This document shows, piece after piece, positions 33,402 to 44,327 of a DNA stretch of 64,000 bases. The position numbers and the translations under genes are program-made. The DNA is from WLMZ01 sp043753895. GTDB taxonomy: Bacteria; Actinomycetota; Acidimicrobiia; Acidimicrobiales; Ilumatobacteraceae. The stretch lies in contig JAYUWK010000073.1 in the NCBI GenBank assembly GCA_043753895.1, positions 1-64,000 of the forward strand, read 5' to 3'. Position 1 is the stretch's first letter. Each line of letters starts with the position of its first letter. A model generated the notes under the pieces. The model saw nothing but the letters and a program-made list of their open reading frames with translations. It made no database searches and was not told where the DNA came from.

Positions 33402-34772
33402 ATGCTCCCGATCGTCACACCGGATGAGATGCGAGACATCGATGCAGCTGCGGCAGCATCGGGCGCACTGACCGTCGAGACGCTGATCGAGCGTGCCGGT
33501 TCGGCGGTGGCTTGGGCCGCCCTGCGGATGCTCGGTGGTGCATACGGCCGGCGCGTCGTGGTGATTGCAGGCCCCGGCAACAACGGTGCCGATGGTCGCG
33601 CCGCTGCCCGTCGTTTGACGGCGAGGGGCGTCCAAGTGCGTCTCTTTGCTGCCAACGATTGCCCCGCTGTGCTCCCAGCCTGCGACCTGGTGATCGATGC
33701 GGCCTACGGTACGGGTTTTCACGGGCTGTGGAATGCGCCTGATCCGGGTGGTGCGCAGGTGCTCGCTGTCGACATCCCGTCGGGTGTCGATGGTCTCACC
33801 GGGGTTGCCGGTCCGGGGGTCATGCAGGCGGACCACACCGTCACTTTCGCTGCGCTGAAGCCGGGCCTGTTGTTCGAACCCGGTTCCGGCTTGGCCGGCT
33901 CGGTGGAGGTTGCCGACATCGGGTTGCCGTGCGAACACGTGCGGGTGCATCTCGTGCAGCAGGCCGACGTCGCCGGGTGGTGGCGACCGCGAGAGGCCAA
34001 TTCACACAAGTGGTCAGCATCCACTCGTGTGATCGCCGGGAGTCCCGGGATGACAGGCGCCGCATACCTTGTCGCGACTGGTGCACAGCGCAGCGGTGCG
34101 GGCATGGTGCATCTCTCGGTTCCCGGAGCACTCGCCAGCAGCGGCGATCACGAGTACGTGCAACAACTCCTGCCGGCCGCTGGTTGGGCGAGTGAAGTTG
34201 TCGCCAGTCTCGATCGGTTCCAGTCGTTGATCATCGGCCCGGGCCTCGGACGCAACGAAGCAACGGTCGCCGCGCTGCGTGAGGTCGTGCGGCGATCGCC
34301 GATTCCCACAGTGGTCGACGGTGATGGCCTCTTTGCCTTGGCATGGAGTAACGAAGGCGTTGCCCCGGTCCTGCGTAGCCGCGAGGCGAGCACCGTGCTC
34401 ACGCCACACGACGGCGAATTCGCGTTGCTCGCCGGCGCCAAGGTTGGCGTTGACCGCATCATGGAGACCCGTCTGCTCGCGTTTGAACTCGGCGTGGTCG
34501 TGTTGCTGAAAGGACCCGCCACTGTGATTGCCGATCCCGATGGTCGGGTACTGATCGTGACGGCCGGCGACGATCGACTGGCGACGGCCGGTACAGGCGA
34601 CGTGTTGTCGGGCATCATTGGTGCGCTGCTCGCGCAAGGACTCGACGCATGTGAGGCGGCTGCAGCGGGGGCGTGGATACATGGCCGGGCCGGCCGGCTC
34701 GGGTCTCGGCGCGGTCTGCTCGCTGGCGACTTGCTAGCGCTCATTCCGCTGGTTCTGGAAACGCTCGAATGA
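33402..34772 (+). CDS. nnrD: Bifunctional NAD(P)H-hydrate epimerase / ADP-dependent dehydratase
   Basis: 456 residues. The N-terminal YjeF epimerase domain (1 to about 205) has GPGNNGADGR and AVDIPSGVDG; the C-terminal kinase-like dehydratase domain (about 215-456) has IGPGLG, VVDGDGL, LTPHDGEFALLAG and the anion-hole GTGDVLSGIIGALLAQG. It repairs hydrated NAD(P)H. TACGCT (33389-33394) is 7 nt before the ATG (leaderless layout). The stop overlaps alr (ATGA). Confidence 0.95.
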   Translation: MLPIVTPDEMRDIDAAAAASGALTVETLIERAGSAVAWAALRMLGGAYGRRVVVIAGPGNNGADGRAAARRLTARGVQVRLFAANDCPAVLPACDLVIDAAYGTGFHGLWNAPDPGGAQVLAVDIPSGVDGLTGVAGPGVMQADHTVTFAALKPGLLFEPGSGLAGSVEVADIGLPCEHVRVHLVQQADVAGWWRPREANSHKWSASTRVIAGSPGMTGAAYLVATGAQRSGAGMVHLSVPGALASSGDHEYVQQLLPAAGWASEVVASLDRFQSLIIGPGLGRNEATVAALREVVRRSPIPTVVDGDGLFALAWSNEGVAPVLRSREASTVLTPHDGEFALLAGAKVGVDRIMETRLLAFELGVVVLLKGPATVIADPDGRVLIVTAGDDRLATAGTGDVLSGIIGALLAQGLDACEAAAAGAWIHGRAGRLGSRRGLLAGDLLALIPLVLETLE

Positions 34773-35893
34773 GGTGGGCCCGGGCCGAGGTGGATCTCGA
34801 CGCGATCGCGCACAATGTCGGCGTCATCGCAGACGTCGTCGCGCCGTCGTCGGTATGGGTGGTGGTAAAGGCTGATGCCTACGGTCACGGCGCCGTTCCG
34901 GTGGCTCGAGTCGCGCTTGGCGCCGGCGCGCGTGGGTTGTGCGTGGCGCTGACCAGCGAGGGCGTCGAACTGCGCGCCGCTGGCATCGCGGCACCCATCC
35001 TGATTCTCAGTCAGCAACCCGACGACGAGTCGGAGCGGATCGTGGGTCATCAGCTCACGCCGACTGTCTACTCGCGCCATGCCGTGGACGCCCTCGCAGC
35101 GTCATCGCACACGGCGGGCCAAGCGCAGTACCCGGTGCACCTGAAGGTCGACACCGGGATGCATCGCTCGGGTGCCCGACCCGACGACGCGGTTGCGTTG
35201 GCAGATGCAATTGCTGCGTATCCTCAGCTCGAACTGCAGGGGGTGTTCACACACTTGGCAATGGCCGACGAACCCGAAGCGCCTGCGAACGATCGCCAGC
35301 TCGAACTCTTCGATCGCACCCTCGCCGCACTGCGCGACGCGGGGCACTCTCCGTCGATGGTGCACGCGCTCAACTCTGCCGGGGCGCTCACCAGACCGGG
35401 GGCTCGTCACAATCTGGTACGGGTCGGAATTGCGATGTACGGCGTCGAGCCCGGGCCGCGACTCAGTGCTGCGTGTGGGCCGCTTCGTCCGGCGTTGACG
35501 TTGCGGGCACGGGTCAGCCACATGCAGCGCCTGCACGCGGGCGACGGCGTGAGCTACGGGCTGCGTCACGTTTTCGACCGGGAGACTTCGGTTGCCACTG
35601 TCCCTATCGGGTATGCCGACGGAGTATCCCGACGGTTGTACGAGACTGGTGGCGAGGTGTTGATCGGCGGCGTGCGGCACCCGATCGTCGGTGTGGTGAC
35701 GATGGACCAGTTGATGGTGGATTGCGGTGATGACCCCGTCGCTGTTGGCGACGATGTCACGCTGCTTGGTCGTCAGGATACGCCCGCGGCGAGCGGAGAG
35801 ATTCGTGTCGAGGAGTGGGCCGATCGGCTCGGCACGATTGGTTACGAGATCCTGTGCGGCATCAGCAAGCGGATCGACCGGACCTATCCATGA
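34769..35893 (+). CDS. alr: Alanine racemase
   Basis: 374 residues from ATG 34769, overlapping the nnrD stop. The PLP lysine is Lys34 in VVVKADAYGHG and the second catalytic residue is Tyr263 in GVSYGL. HLKVDTGMHRSG and TVPIGYADGVSRRL are conserved. It makes D-alanine for peptidoglycan. alr next to nnrD and tsaE is a familiar actinobacterial arrangement. Confidence 0.95.
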   Translation: MRWARAEVDLDAIAHNVGVIADVVAPSSVWVVVKADAYGHGAVPVARVALGAGARGLCVALTSEGVELRAAGIAAPILILSQQPDDESERIVGHQLTPTVYSRHAVDALAASSHTAGQAQYPVHLKVDTGMHRSGARPDDAVALADAIAAYPQLELQGVFTHLAMADEPEAPANDRQLELFDRTLAALRDAGHSPSMVHALNSAGALTRPGARHNLVRVGIAMYGVEPGPRLSAACGPLRPALTLRARVSHMQRLHAGDGVSYGLRHVFDRETSVATVPIGYADGVSRRLYETGGEVLIGGVRHPIVGVVTMDQLMVDCGDDPVAVGDDVTLLGRQDTPAASGEIRVEEWADRLGTIGYEILCGISKRIDRTYP

Positions 35894-36369
35894 TCGAACT
35901 TCGCTCGCTCACGCCCGATGACACGCGCTCGATCGCGGCGGCGTTGGCGCAGTTGGCGCGCCCCGGTGATCTCATCGTGCTGGCGGGTCAGATGGGCGCC
36001 GGGAAGACCGCGTTCGCGCAGGGCTTCGCGCGCGCTCTCGGCATCCACGAGCCGGTCACCTCACCCACCTACACGCTCGTGCGCTCGTATCAAGTGGGCA
36101 CTGTCACGCTGCACCATGCCGATCTGTATCGGCTCGACCACACCGTCGAGGTCGACGACCTCGCGCTGGCCGAACTGCTCGAGGATGACGCCATCGTGTT
36201 GGTCGAGTGGGGCGACGTGGTGGATCTCGGCGACCATCTGCAGGTTGAACTGCGTCTCGCCGACGACGATGTTGAACAGCGCGAGATCACCATCACTTCG
36301 AGCGATCGCCGGTGGGCACCCCGTTGGGAACGGCTCGAGGCTGCGCTGGAAGAATGGTCGTTGCAATGA
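35890..36369 (+). CDS. tsaE: tRNA t6A biosynthesis ATPase TsaE
   Basis: 159 residues from ATG 35890 (ATGA overlap with alr). Walker A is GQMGAGKT (33-40), followed by TSPTYTLV and HHADLYRLD, then VEWGD. TsaE is the ATPase that resets the TsaB-TsaD complex during threonylcarbamoyl transfer to A37 of tRNA. It is the first of a tightly coupled four-gene set. Confidence 0.95.
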   Translation: MIELRSLTPDDTRSIAAALAQLARPGDLIVLAGQMGAGKTAFAQGFARALGIHEPVTSPTYTLVRSYQVGTVTLHHADLYRLDHTVEVDDLALAELLEDDAIVLVEWGDVVDLGDHLQVELRLADDDVEQREITITSSDRRWAPRWERLEAALEEWSLQ

Positions 36370-37064
36370 TCACGCTCGGAATCGAGACTGCCACACAGGT
36401 GGTGAGTGTTGCGCTCGGAGGCGACGACGGCGTGCTCGGGGTGGTGGAGATCATGCAGGGTCGCCGGCATGCCGAGATTCTCACCCCCGCCATCCAGTTC
36501 GTCTGCCGGCAGGCACGTGTTGCGATAAGCGACATTGGCGCCATTGGTGTTGATATCGGTCCGGGTCTGTTCACCGGAATGCGCGTCGGGATCGCGTCCG
36601 CCAAAGCAATGGCGCAAGCCCTCGACGTAGCACTTGTGGGTATTTCGTCGCTCGACTTGTTGGCGTTTCCGCTGCGGCACACATCGAAGGTGATCGCAAG
36701 CGTGATCGATGCGCGCAAGGGTGAGGTGTTCTACGCGTTCTACCTGCCATCCCCCGGGGGTGTACAGCGGGTGAGCGAACCGCGTGCATGCAGCGTCGAC
36801 GACTTCAACGCCGACGTCATGGCGCGCGGCCAGGATGTTCTGGCGGTCGGAGATGGAGCGCATCGCTACCGGGACGAGTTCGACAAAGGCACCGAGGTCG
36901 CCGATCTGGCGCACCCGTCTGCGGCGACGTTGGTGCATCTCGCGCGTGGGCGGGCGCTGCGCAGCGACGTTGTCGCGACCGACCATGCCAACAAAGGTCC
37001 CGAGGCTGTGCAGCCGCTCTACCTTCGCGCTCCCGACGCGCAGATCAACTGGAGCACGCGATGA
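36366..37064 (+). CDS. tsaB: tRNA t6A biosynthesis protein TsaB
   Basis: 232 residues from ATG 36366 (ATGA overlap with tsaE). ASKHA-fold motifs LGIETATQVV, GVDIGPGLFTGMRVGIASAKAMA (in part) and VIDARKGEVFYAFY are present. TsaB is the inactive paralogue of TsaD that bridges the complex. In-frame start ATG 36354 is possible but less well placed. Confidence 0.93.
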   Translation: MITLGIETATQVVSVALGGDDGVLGVVEIMQGRRHAEILTPAIQFVCRQARVAISDIGAIGVDIGPGLFTGMRVGIASAKAMAQALDVALVGISSLDLLAFPLRHTSKVIASVIDARKGEVFYAFYLPSPGGVQRVSEPRACSVDDFNADVMARGQDVLAVGDGAHRYRDEFDKGTEVADLAHPSAATLVHLARGRALRSDVVATDHANKGPEAVQPLYLRAPDAQINWSTR

Positions 37065-37621
37065 GTGTCCTGTCGCGCCTGCTGAACCGCGAGCCCTCTG
37101 CCCGCGGCCTGGTCGTCGGCCCGATGCGACGTCGCGATCTCACCGCCATTCAGGTCATCGAGCGGCAGGTGTATCCGCAGCCGTGGTCGGTGAACGTGTT
37201 CACCAACGAGATCGACATGGTCAAGCAGGGTCAGCGGTATTACATCGTCGGATACCGCAGCGGTCAGCTGGTGGGGTATGCCGGAATGATGAGCGTGATG
37301 GAGGAGGCGCACATCACCAACATCGCGTCCGACCCGAACCGTCGGCGCGAGGGCATTGGTCGACGCCTGCTCGCCGACCTTGCATGGGAGGCCCGGCATC
37401 GGGGTTGTAATGCGCTCACGTTGGAGGTGCGGATCAGCAATGTGGCCGCGCAGGGCCTGTATCACCAGTTCGGTTTCGAACCGGCGGGCATCCGCCAGAA
37501 GTACTACGAGAACACCGAGGACGCGATCGTGATGTGGTGCTACAACATCGACACACGCGCGTACGCGAGTCGGCTCCGGCAGTTGTGCCCCGAATTGGCC
37601 GATCGAGGTGGTTCGACGTGA
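37061..37621 (+). CDS. rimI: Ribosomal-protein-alanine N-acetyltransferase RimI-like
   Basis: 186 residues, GNAT fold with the acetyl-CoA loop RRREGIGRRLL and the C-terminal FGFEPAGIRQKYY(E)N motif of RimI. It is encoded between tsaB and tsaD with 4-bp overlaps on both sides, its usual place. RimI acetylates the N-terminus of S18 in E. coli; in other bacteria it may have further targets. Confidence 0.9.
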   Translation: MSVLSRLLNREPSARGLVVGPMRRRDLTAIQVIERQVYPQPWSVNVFTNEIDMVKQGQRYYIVGYRSGQLVGYAGMMSVMEEAHITNIASDPNRRREGIGRRLLADLAWEARHRGCNALTLEVRISNVAAQGLYHQFGFEPAGIRQKYYENTEDAIVMWCYNIDTRAYASRLRQLCPELADRGGST

Positions 37622-38634
37622 TCGTCGACGATGGAACCGTGGTGCTCGGTATCGAGACGAGTTGCGACGAGACCGCTGCATCGGTGGTGATGGGTGGCAG
37701 CGATGTGCTCAGCAGCGTCGTGAGTACGTCGATCGAGCAGCACGTGCCGTTCGGCGGGGTAGTTCCAGAGATCGCCAGCAGAGCCCACGTCGAGCTGTTG
37801 GCACCGGTTGTCGCCCAAGCGATTGCCGAGGCCGGCATTGCAGACGCGCGCATCGATGCCGTGGCCGCAACGGTGGGTCCCGGACTCATCGGTGCGTTGC
37901 TCGTAGGCGTTTCTGCAGCCAAGGCGTTGGCGCTCGTCTGGGACGTGCCGTTCATCGGCGTGAACCACCTCGAGGCACATCTCTACGCCGGCCTGCTCGA
38001 AGACCCCACGCTGGAGCTCCCGTTGGTGGTGTTGCTGGTGTCAGGTGGCCACACGATGTTGGTCGAGATGCGCGGGCACGGTCAGTACCGCTTGTTGGGC
38101 GAAACCATCGATGACGCCGCTGGCGAGGCATTCGACAAGGTTGCTCGGTTCCTCGGCCTGGGCTACCCCGGTGGTCCCGCCATCGATCGCGAGGCGCAGT
38201 TCGGTGACGCGGGCGCCATTGCGTTTCCGCGCGCCATTCCCGAGTCTCTCGACTTCAGTTTCAGCGGGTTGAAGACCTCGGTGATGAACCATGTTCGCAA
38301 GCATCCCGACGTCGTGACCGCCGATGTCGCTGCGTCGTTCCAGATGGCCGTGGTTGATTCCCTCGTCACCAAGGCACGCCGTGCGGCTCGTGATGTCGGG
38401 GCCAAGGGGCTCGCTCTCGGCGGTGGTGTCGCTGCGAACTCGCTCCTGCGCGAACGCTGGCAAGCGGCCTGCGATGAGGACGGTATTCGCGCGTTTGTGC
38501 CGAGCCGGGCGATGTGCACCGACAACGCAGCGATGATCGCCGCCACGGGCTGGCATCGCTTACGGAGCGACGGCCCCACGTCGCTCGACTGCGGGGCCTA
38601 TCCGGGCCTGCGGCTGCCGCTGATACAGTCGTAG
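37618..38634 (+). CDS. tsaD: tRNA N6-adenosine threonylcarbamoyltransferase TsaD
   Basis: 338 residues from GTG 37618 (GTGA overlap with rimI). LGIETSCDETAASV, EIASRAH, the metal ligands His117 and His121 in NHLEAHLYAG, VSGGHTMLV, and GGGVAANSLLR are all in place. It transfers the threonylcarbamoyl group from threonylcarbamoyl-AMP to A37 of ANN-decoding tRNAs. Confidence 0.96.
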   Translation: MIVDDGTVVLGIETSCDETAASVVMGGSDVLSSVVSTSIEQHVPFGGVVPEIASRAHVELLAPVVAQAIAEAGIADARIDAVAATVGPGLIGALLVGVSAAKALALVWDVPFIGVNHLEAHLYAGLLEDPTLELPLVVLLVSGGHTMLVEMRGHGQYRLLGETIDDAAGEAFDKVARFLGLGYPGGPAIDREAQFGDAGAIAFPRAIPESLDFSFSGLKTSVMNHVRKHPDVVTADVAASFQMAVVDSLVTKARRAARDVGAKGLALGGGVAANSLLRERWQAACDEDGIRAFVPSRAMCTDNAAMIAATGWHRLRSDGPTSLDCGAYPGLRLPLIQS

Positions 38635-38639
38635 ACCCC

Positions 38640-39737
38640 ATGAGTCGTCTTGCCGCCTACATCGTCACTGCGCCCGGTCTCGAGCAGGTGACCGCGGCCG
38701 AGATGGCTCGTCTCGACATGAAGGTGGTCGACCTCGGCGTCGGCGGGCTGACCGCCAGCATCACCTGGTCGCAACTCATGCTCGCTCATCTGCACCTGCG
38801 CACCGCCACCCGTGTGCTCGTCCGCATCGGTCGGTTCGAGGCGAACGGCTTTGGCGATCTGCAAGAGGGCCTGCGCGACATTCCCTTCCACGAGTGGCTT
38901 CCCAAGCGGTGCGCGCTGAACATCAGCGTCTCGGCGTCGGCGTCGCGCCTCAATCACACCGTGGCCATCGAAGAACGTGTCCGAGCCGTGGTACGCCGCG
39001 CCTATGACCCCGCCTACGAATACGAAGGCGGCGTGCACACCCTGCACGTGCGCATCTCGCGCAACGTTGCCACGGTCAGCCTCGATGCCACCGGCGATCC
39101 GCTGTATCAACGCGGTTGGCGTACCGAATCGGGCCCGGCACCGATTCGTGAAACGCTCGCCGCCGCACTGCTGCAATGGAGTGGAGCATCCACGTACAAG
39201 GGCGTGCTCACCGACCCATGCTGCGGTGCCGGCACCATTATGATCGAGGCTGCGCAGATGGCGCGGCGTATGCCAGCAGGGCGCCATCGGTCGTTTGCGT
39301 TCGAGAACTGGCTCCCGGTGGATCCCGCACAGTGGCCCAAGCTGTTGGCGGCCAGCGACGCCGATGTTCGCGGTCCTCTGAAGAAGAAGTTCGTCGCCAA
39401 CGACATCAAGGGCGACATGATCGACAAGGCGCAAGCGAATGCCGAGCGTGCCGGCGTGCTCGACGACATCACCTTCGGGGTGGCCGATGCGACCAAGACC
39501 CTCGACGGCGCGAAGGGTGGCGCAGGCAGTGCCATTGTCACCAACCCGCCCTATGGCGAACGCCTGAGCGCGGCGAATCAGCGATCGCTGTATCTCGCAC
39601 TCGGACGCGTCGAACGGCTTGCTGTGATCGCGCCGGCGTCCAGCCTGCCCACGTTCAAGCGCGAATTCGACGACACGCTGGCCACCACGAACGGTGGACT
39701 GTCGGTGCGTTTTGCACAAGTAGCCTTTCCCGGGTGA
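38640..39737 (+). CDS. THUMP-domain class I methyltransferase (RlmL/TrmN type)
   Basis: 365 residues. The N-terminal part (about 1-150) resembles a ferredoxin-like plus THUMP RNA-binding module (APGLEQVTAAEMARLDM). The methyltransferase domain has motif I DPCCGAGTIMIEAA and the catalytic NPPYGER (about 301-307) typical of guanine-N2 RNA methyltransferases. The target (23S rRNA or tRNA) cannot be decided. It starts 5 bp after tsaD and its stop overlaps the dus gene (GTGA). Confidence 0.85.
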   Translation: MSRLAAYIVTAPGLEQVTAAEMARLDMKVVDLGVGGLTASITWSQLMLAHLHLRTATRVLVRIGRFEANGFGDLQEGLRDIPFHEWLPKRCALNISVSASASRLNHTVAIEERVRAVVRRAYDPAYEYEGGVHTLHVRISRNVATVSLDATGDPLYQRGWRTESGPAPIRETLAAALLQWSGASTYKGVLTDPCCGAGTIMIEAAQMARRMPAGRHRSFAFENWLPVDPAQWPKLLAASDADVRGPLKKKFVANDIKGDMIDKAQANAERAGVLDDITFGVADATKTLDGAKGGAGSAIVTNPPYGERLSAANQRSLYLALGRVERLAVIAPASSLPTFKREFDDTLATTNGGLSVRFAQVAFPG

Positions 39738-40864
39738 AACCGCTGCAGTTGGGCCGCTTCGAGGTATGGCCACCCGTTGTGCTGGCCCCGATGGCGGGTG
39801 TCACCAACGCGCCTTTTCGCACGATGTGCCGACGGTTCGCACCTGATCTCGTCTACGTCAACGAAATGGTGATGGCCACAGCACTTGTTCACGGCAATGC
39901 CAAGACAGAGCGCATGGCCACGTTCATTGCCGACGAGTCGCCGCGCAGTCTGCAGCTCTACGGCAGCGATCCGGCGATCATCGGCCAGGCGGTGCGCATG
40001 CTGTGTGCCGCCGACCGCGTCGACCACATCGATCTCAACTTCGGTTGCCCTGCCCAGAAGGTCACCCGACGAGGCGGTGGTGCTGCGGTGCCGGTGAAAC
40101 CCAATCTGCTGCGCGCGATCCTGCGCGCTGTGGTGGGTGCCGCCTCGCCGTACGGCGTGCCGGTTACCGCCAAGTTCCGTATGGGTATCCACGACGAGCT
40201 ACTCACGTTCATCCGCACCGGCCAGATCGCCCAAGAGGAAGGCGTTGCGGCCATCGCCCTGCACGCCCGCACCGCTCAGCAGCACTACGCCGGCACCGCA
40301 AACTGGGATGCCATTGCTGAGTTGAAGGCTGCCGTCACCGGCATTCCCGTACTCGGCAACGGTGATATCTGGGAAGCGTCCGACGCGCTTGCGATGGTCG
40401 CGCATACCGGTTGCGATGGTGTGGTCATCGGCCGCGGTTGCCTGGGACGGCCGTGGTTGTTCGGCTATCTCGTCGCCGCATTCAATGGTGAGCCGGTTCC
40501 CGAATCCCCTCCGCTCGGTTTCGTTGGCGAGCAGATGGCCGATCACTGCAGGCTCCTTGCCGCGCACCTCGGCGAGGATCACGCCGTTCGCGACTTCCGC
40601 AAGCACACGTCGTGGTACCTCACCGGCTATCCCGTTGGTGGCGAAGTACGCGGCAAGTTCAGCATGATCAGTTCCCTCGCCGAACTCGACATGCTCATCG
40701 CTGCGCTCGATCCGACGATGCTGGTCGTGCCGGGGGGCGAGCGGATCCGGCGCGGTCACACAAACGGGCCGATCCGGGTGATCCTGCCACAGGGTTACCT
40801 CGACGACCTCGACGACGCCACCCCACCCGATGATGGTCACGTGATGGCCCTCAGCGGCGGTTGA
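39734..40864 (+). CDS. dusB: tRNA-dihydrouridine synthase (DusB-like)
   Basis: 376 residues from GTG 39734. The FMN-barrel start VVLAPMAGVTNAPFR, catalytic Cys in NFGCPAQKV, and GNGDIWEASDA / VVIGRGCLGRPWLF match bacterial DusB. The enzyme reduces uridines in the tRNA D-loop. The GTG overlaps the preceding stop and also has TAGCCT (39721-39726) 7 nt upstream. It may thus be both read-through and separately transcribed. Confidence 0.92.
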   Translation: MKPLQLGRFEVWPPVVLAPMAGVTNAPFRTMCRRFAPDLVYVNEMVMATALVHGNAKTERMATFIADESPRSLQLYGSDPAIIGQAVRMLCAADRVDHIDLNFGCPAQKVTRRGGGAAVPVKPNLLRAILRAVVGAASPYGVPVTAKFRMGIHDELLTFIRTGQIAQEEGVAAIALHARTAQQHYAGTANWDAIAELKAAVTGIPVLGNGDIWEASDALAMVAHTGCDGVVIGRGCLGRPWLFGYLVAAFNGEPVPESPPLGFVGEQMADHCRLLAAHLGEDHAVRDFRKHTSWYLTGYPVGGEVRGKFSMISSLAELDMLIAALDPTMLVVPGGERIRRGHTNGPIRVILPQGYLDDLDDATPPDDGHVMALSGG

Positions 40865-40868
40865 CGCG

Positions 40869-41468
40869 GTGAGCATCGCCCCACGGCCGACTCGGGTCGT
40901 GCTGGCATCGGCTTCACCGCGGCGCAGCGATCTGCTGACCAGTATCGGTCTCACCTTCGAGGTGGTGCCGAGCGACATCGACGAAAGCGCGCATCTCGGC
41001 GAGGACCCAGTGGCGTACGTGCGCAGAGTCGCGATCGAGAAGGCGATGGCCACGCCGGTCGACGACGCCGACATCGTGCTTGCGGCAGATACCACCGTCG
41101 ACGTCGATGGCATGATCCTGGCCAAGCCCCACGACGACGACGATGCCCGCCGGATGCTGAATCTGCTCGGCGGGCGCACACATCGGGTACACACGGGTGT
41201 GGCGGTGCGCTATCAGGGCCGTGTGGTGTCCGATGTGGTCACCACGCTGGTCACCTTTGTGGCGCTGGATCCGCCGTTGCTCGAGTGGTACATCGCCACG
41301 GGCGAGCCCCACGGCCGCGCCGGCGCGTACGCGATTCAGGGCGCTGCGGCGCTGTTGGTCCGGGGTGTCGAGGGCAGTGTCACCAATGTGATCGGGCTAC
41401 CGCTGGAGTTGCTCGATTCGTTGCTCAGCGCGGCGGGCGTGTCGTTGCTTGGGTTGCTAACCCCGTAG
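40869..41468 (+). CDS. maf: Maf-like nucleoside triphosphate pyrophosphatase
   Basis: 199 residues with the diagnostic ASASPRRSDLL, VLAADTTVDVDG and the C-terminal VTNVIGLPLELL. Maf enzymes hydrolyse dTTP/UTP or modified nucleotides as housekeeping pyrophosphatases. GTG start, 4 bp after the dus gene. Confidence 0.92.
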   Translation: MSIAPRPTRVVLASASPRRSDLLTSIGLTFEVVPSDIDESAHLGEDPVAYVRRVAIEKAMATPVDDADIVLAADTTVDVDGMILAKPHDDDDARRMLNLLGGRTHRVHTGVAVRYQGRVVSDVVTTLVTFVALDPPLLEWYIATGEPHGRAGAYAIQGAAALLVRGVEGSVTNVIGLPLELLDSLLSAAGVSLLGLLTP

Positions 41469-41483
41469 GTCTACCCCTACCAT
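41454..41483 (+). promoter_or_regulatory. Candidate groES-groEL promoter
   Basis: TTGCTA (41454-41459), 18 bp, TACCAT (41478-41483). The -10 box abuts the CIRCE element, so HrcA bound there would block transcription start. Prediction by eye. Confidence 0.5.
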
Positions 41484-41509
41484 TAGCACTCGCACTCGTC
41501 GAGTGCTAA
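41483..41509 (+). promoter_or_regulatory. CIRCE element (HrcA operator)
   Basis: TTAGCACTC, nine bases, GAGTGCTAA: a perfect match to the CIRCE consensus. HrcA binds CIRCE and represses groESL until heat shock. It lies 70 bp upstream of the groES ATG. hrcA itself is not in the window. Confidence 0.97.
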
Positions 41510-41579
41510 TGCCCGTGCGGCAGTCGCCACACTCGGCTCTGCCAGACAACACGTCATAACAACACTGGAGCTTTCTCTC

Positions 41580-41873
41580 ATGAATCTCAAGCCGCTGGAC
41601 GACCGCATTGTGGTCAAGCCCAACGAAGCCGAGCTCACCACAGCCTCTGGCCTCGTGATCCCCGACACCGCCAAGGAGAAGCCTCAGCAGGGCAGCGTCC
41701 TCGCTGTAGGCCCCGGCCGCTGGAGCGACGACAAGGGCGCGCACAGCCCGCTCGACGTCAAAGTCGGCGACACCGTGCTGTACAGCAAGTACGGCGGAAC
41801 CGAAGTCACCATCGATGGCGACGATCTGTTGATCCTCACCAGCCGTGACGTCCTCGCAATCGTCAATAAGTGA
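41580..41873 (+). CDS. groS: Co-chaperonin GroES
   Basis: 97 residues: NLKPLDDRIVVKPNEAE, the mobile-loop region (TTASGLVIPDTAKEKPQQG) and the roof motif YSKYGGTEVTIDGDD. Seven copies cap GroEL. GGAG lies about 10 nt before the ATG. Under CIRCE control, followed by groEL after 11 bp. Confidence 0.97.
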   Translation: MNLKPLDDRIVVKPNEAELTTASGLVIPDTAKEKPQQGSVLAVGPGRWSDDKGAHSPLDVKVGDTVLYSKYGGTEVTIDGDDLLILTSRDVLAIVNK

Positions 41874-41884
41874 GGCACTAGCCA

Positions 41885-43531
<1,647 letters not shown>

Positions 43532-43589
43532 CCACTTCGGTGGGAATACATGTGGGTACCCTCGGTGTTCAATCGAGTGTCCCCCCAAA

Positions 43590-43629
43590 CAGCGGCCCCG
43601 GGTTCACTCCCGGGGCCGCTGCCTTTTTC
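43590..43629 (+). terminator. Rho-independent terminator after groEL
   Basis: A 13-bp GC-rich stem (CAGCGGCCCCGGG with its complement at 43609-43621), 6-nt loop and a CCTTTTTC run. It ends the groES-groEL transcript. Confidence 0.92.
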
Positions 43630-43689
43630 AGGTGCTCGACTGTGCCGATTGCACTGGGCCGGTTGCTTGGTTGCCGGTAGCTTGGTCGC

Positions 43690-44286
43690 ATGGCGTCTTC
43701 GGGCAAGCGTGCGTTCTGGATGCATCAGGCCGCCGAATACATCTTGGGCATTGCGTTCGTCTCGCAGGGCCTGCAAAGCACAACGCCCATGATTCCCACG
43801 CTCATGGGTGGTCTGGTGGTGCTGAATACGGCATGTGCGAAGGGTCCGTTGTCGGCGTTCCAGATCTTCGGGCGGCGTATGCACCGCACGCTCGATGGGG
43901 TGGTGATCATCGCGGTGGTGGTCGCCGCATTGCAGCCATTTGCATCTATCGACAACGCGACGCGTGGCATCATGCTGTTCTTGGCCTTTGCGTTGGCGTT
44001 CATCTGGCTGCAGAGCGACTTCACCGAAAAAGCTGTCAAGGCCGAGCAGTTCAAGGCGGCCAAGCTGGCTAAGGCAGCGGCCAAGTCGCAGTCATCGTCG
44101 ACTGCGCCGAAGCCGACTGCGCCGAAGCCGAACGCGTCGAAGCCGAACGCGTCGACGACCACGTCATCGTCCGCGTCGGCTGCTCCAAGTGCTGTGTCCG
44201 ACGACAGCTTGGCGGCGTCCGCTGGCCGGGCTGCAGCCCGCTTGTACGGTGGCGGCGTGAACGCGTACCGCAAACGTAAGGGCTGA
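43690..44286 (+). CDS. Membrane protein of unknown function with Lys/Pro/Ala/Ser-rich tail
   Basis: 198 residues. About three hydrophobic segments (about 13-50, 70-84, 92-108) are followed by a Lys/Ala helix and a disordered tail containing KPTAPKPNASKPNAS repeats, then a short basic C-terminus. I do not recognise the family. TAGCTT (43678-43683) lies 6 nt before the ATG, so it is probably a leaderless gene with its own promoter. Confidence 0.65.
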   Translation: MASSGKRAFWMHQAAEYILGIAFVSQGLQSTTPMIPTLMGGLVVLNTACAKGPLSAFQIFGRRMHRTLDGVVIIAVVVAALQPFASIDNATRGIMLFLAFALAFIWLQSDFTEKAVKAEQFKAAKLAKAAAKSQSSSTAPKPTAPKPNASKPNASTTTSSSASAAPSAVSDDSLAASAGRAAARLYGGGVNAYRKRKG

Positions 44287-44327
44287 CAAACCGCCCGTTG
44301 AGGGCTCGCGGGCCTAGCCTTGGGGAT

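Noticed and set aside
44100..44160. Repeated KPTAP/KPNAS units as a possible repeat element
   Set aside because: Only a short low-complexity tail within one membrane protein; no copies elsewhere in the window.
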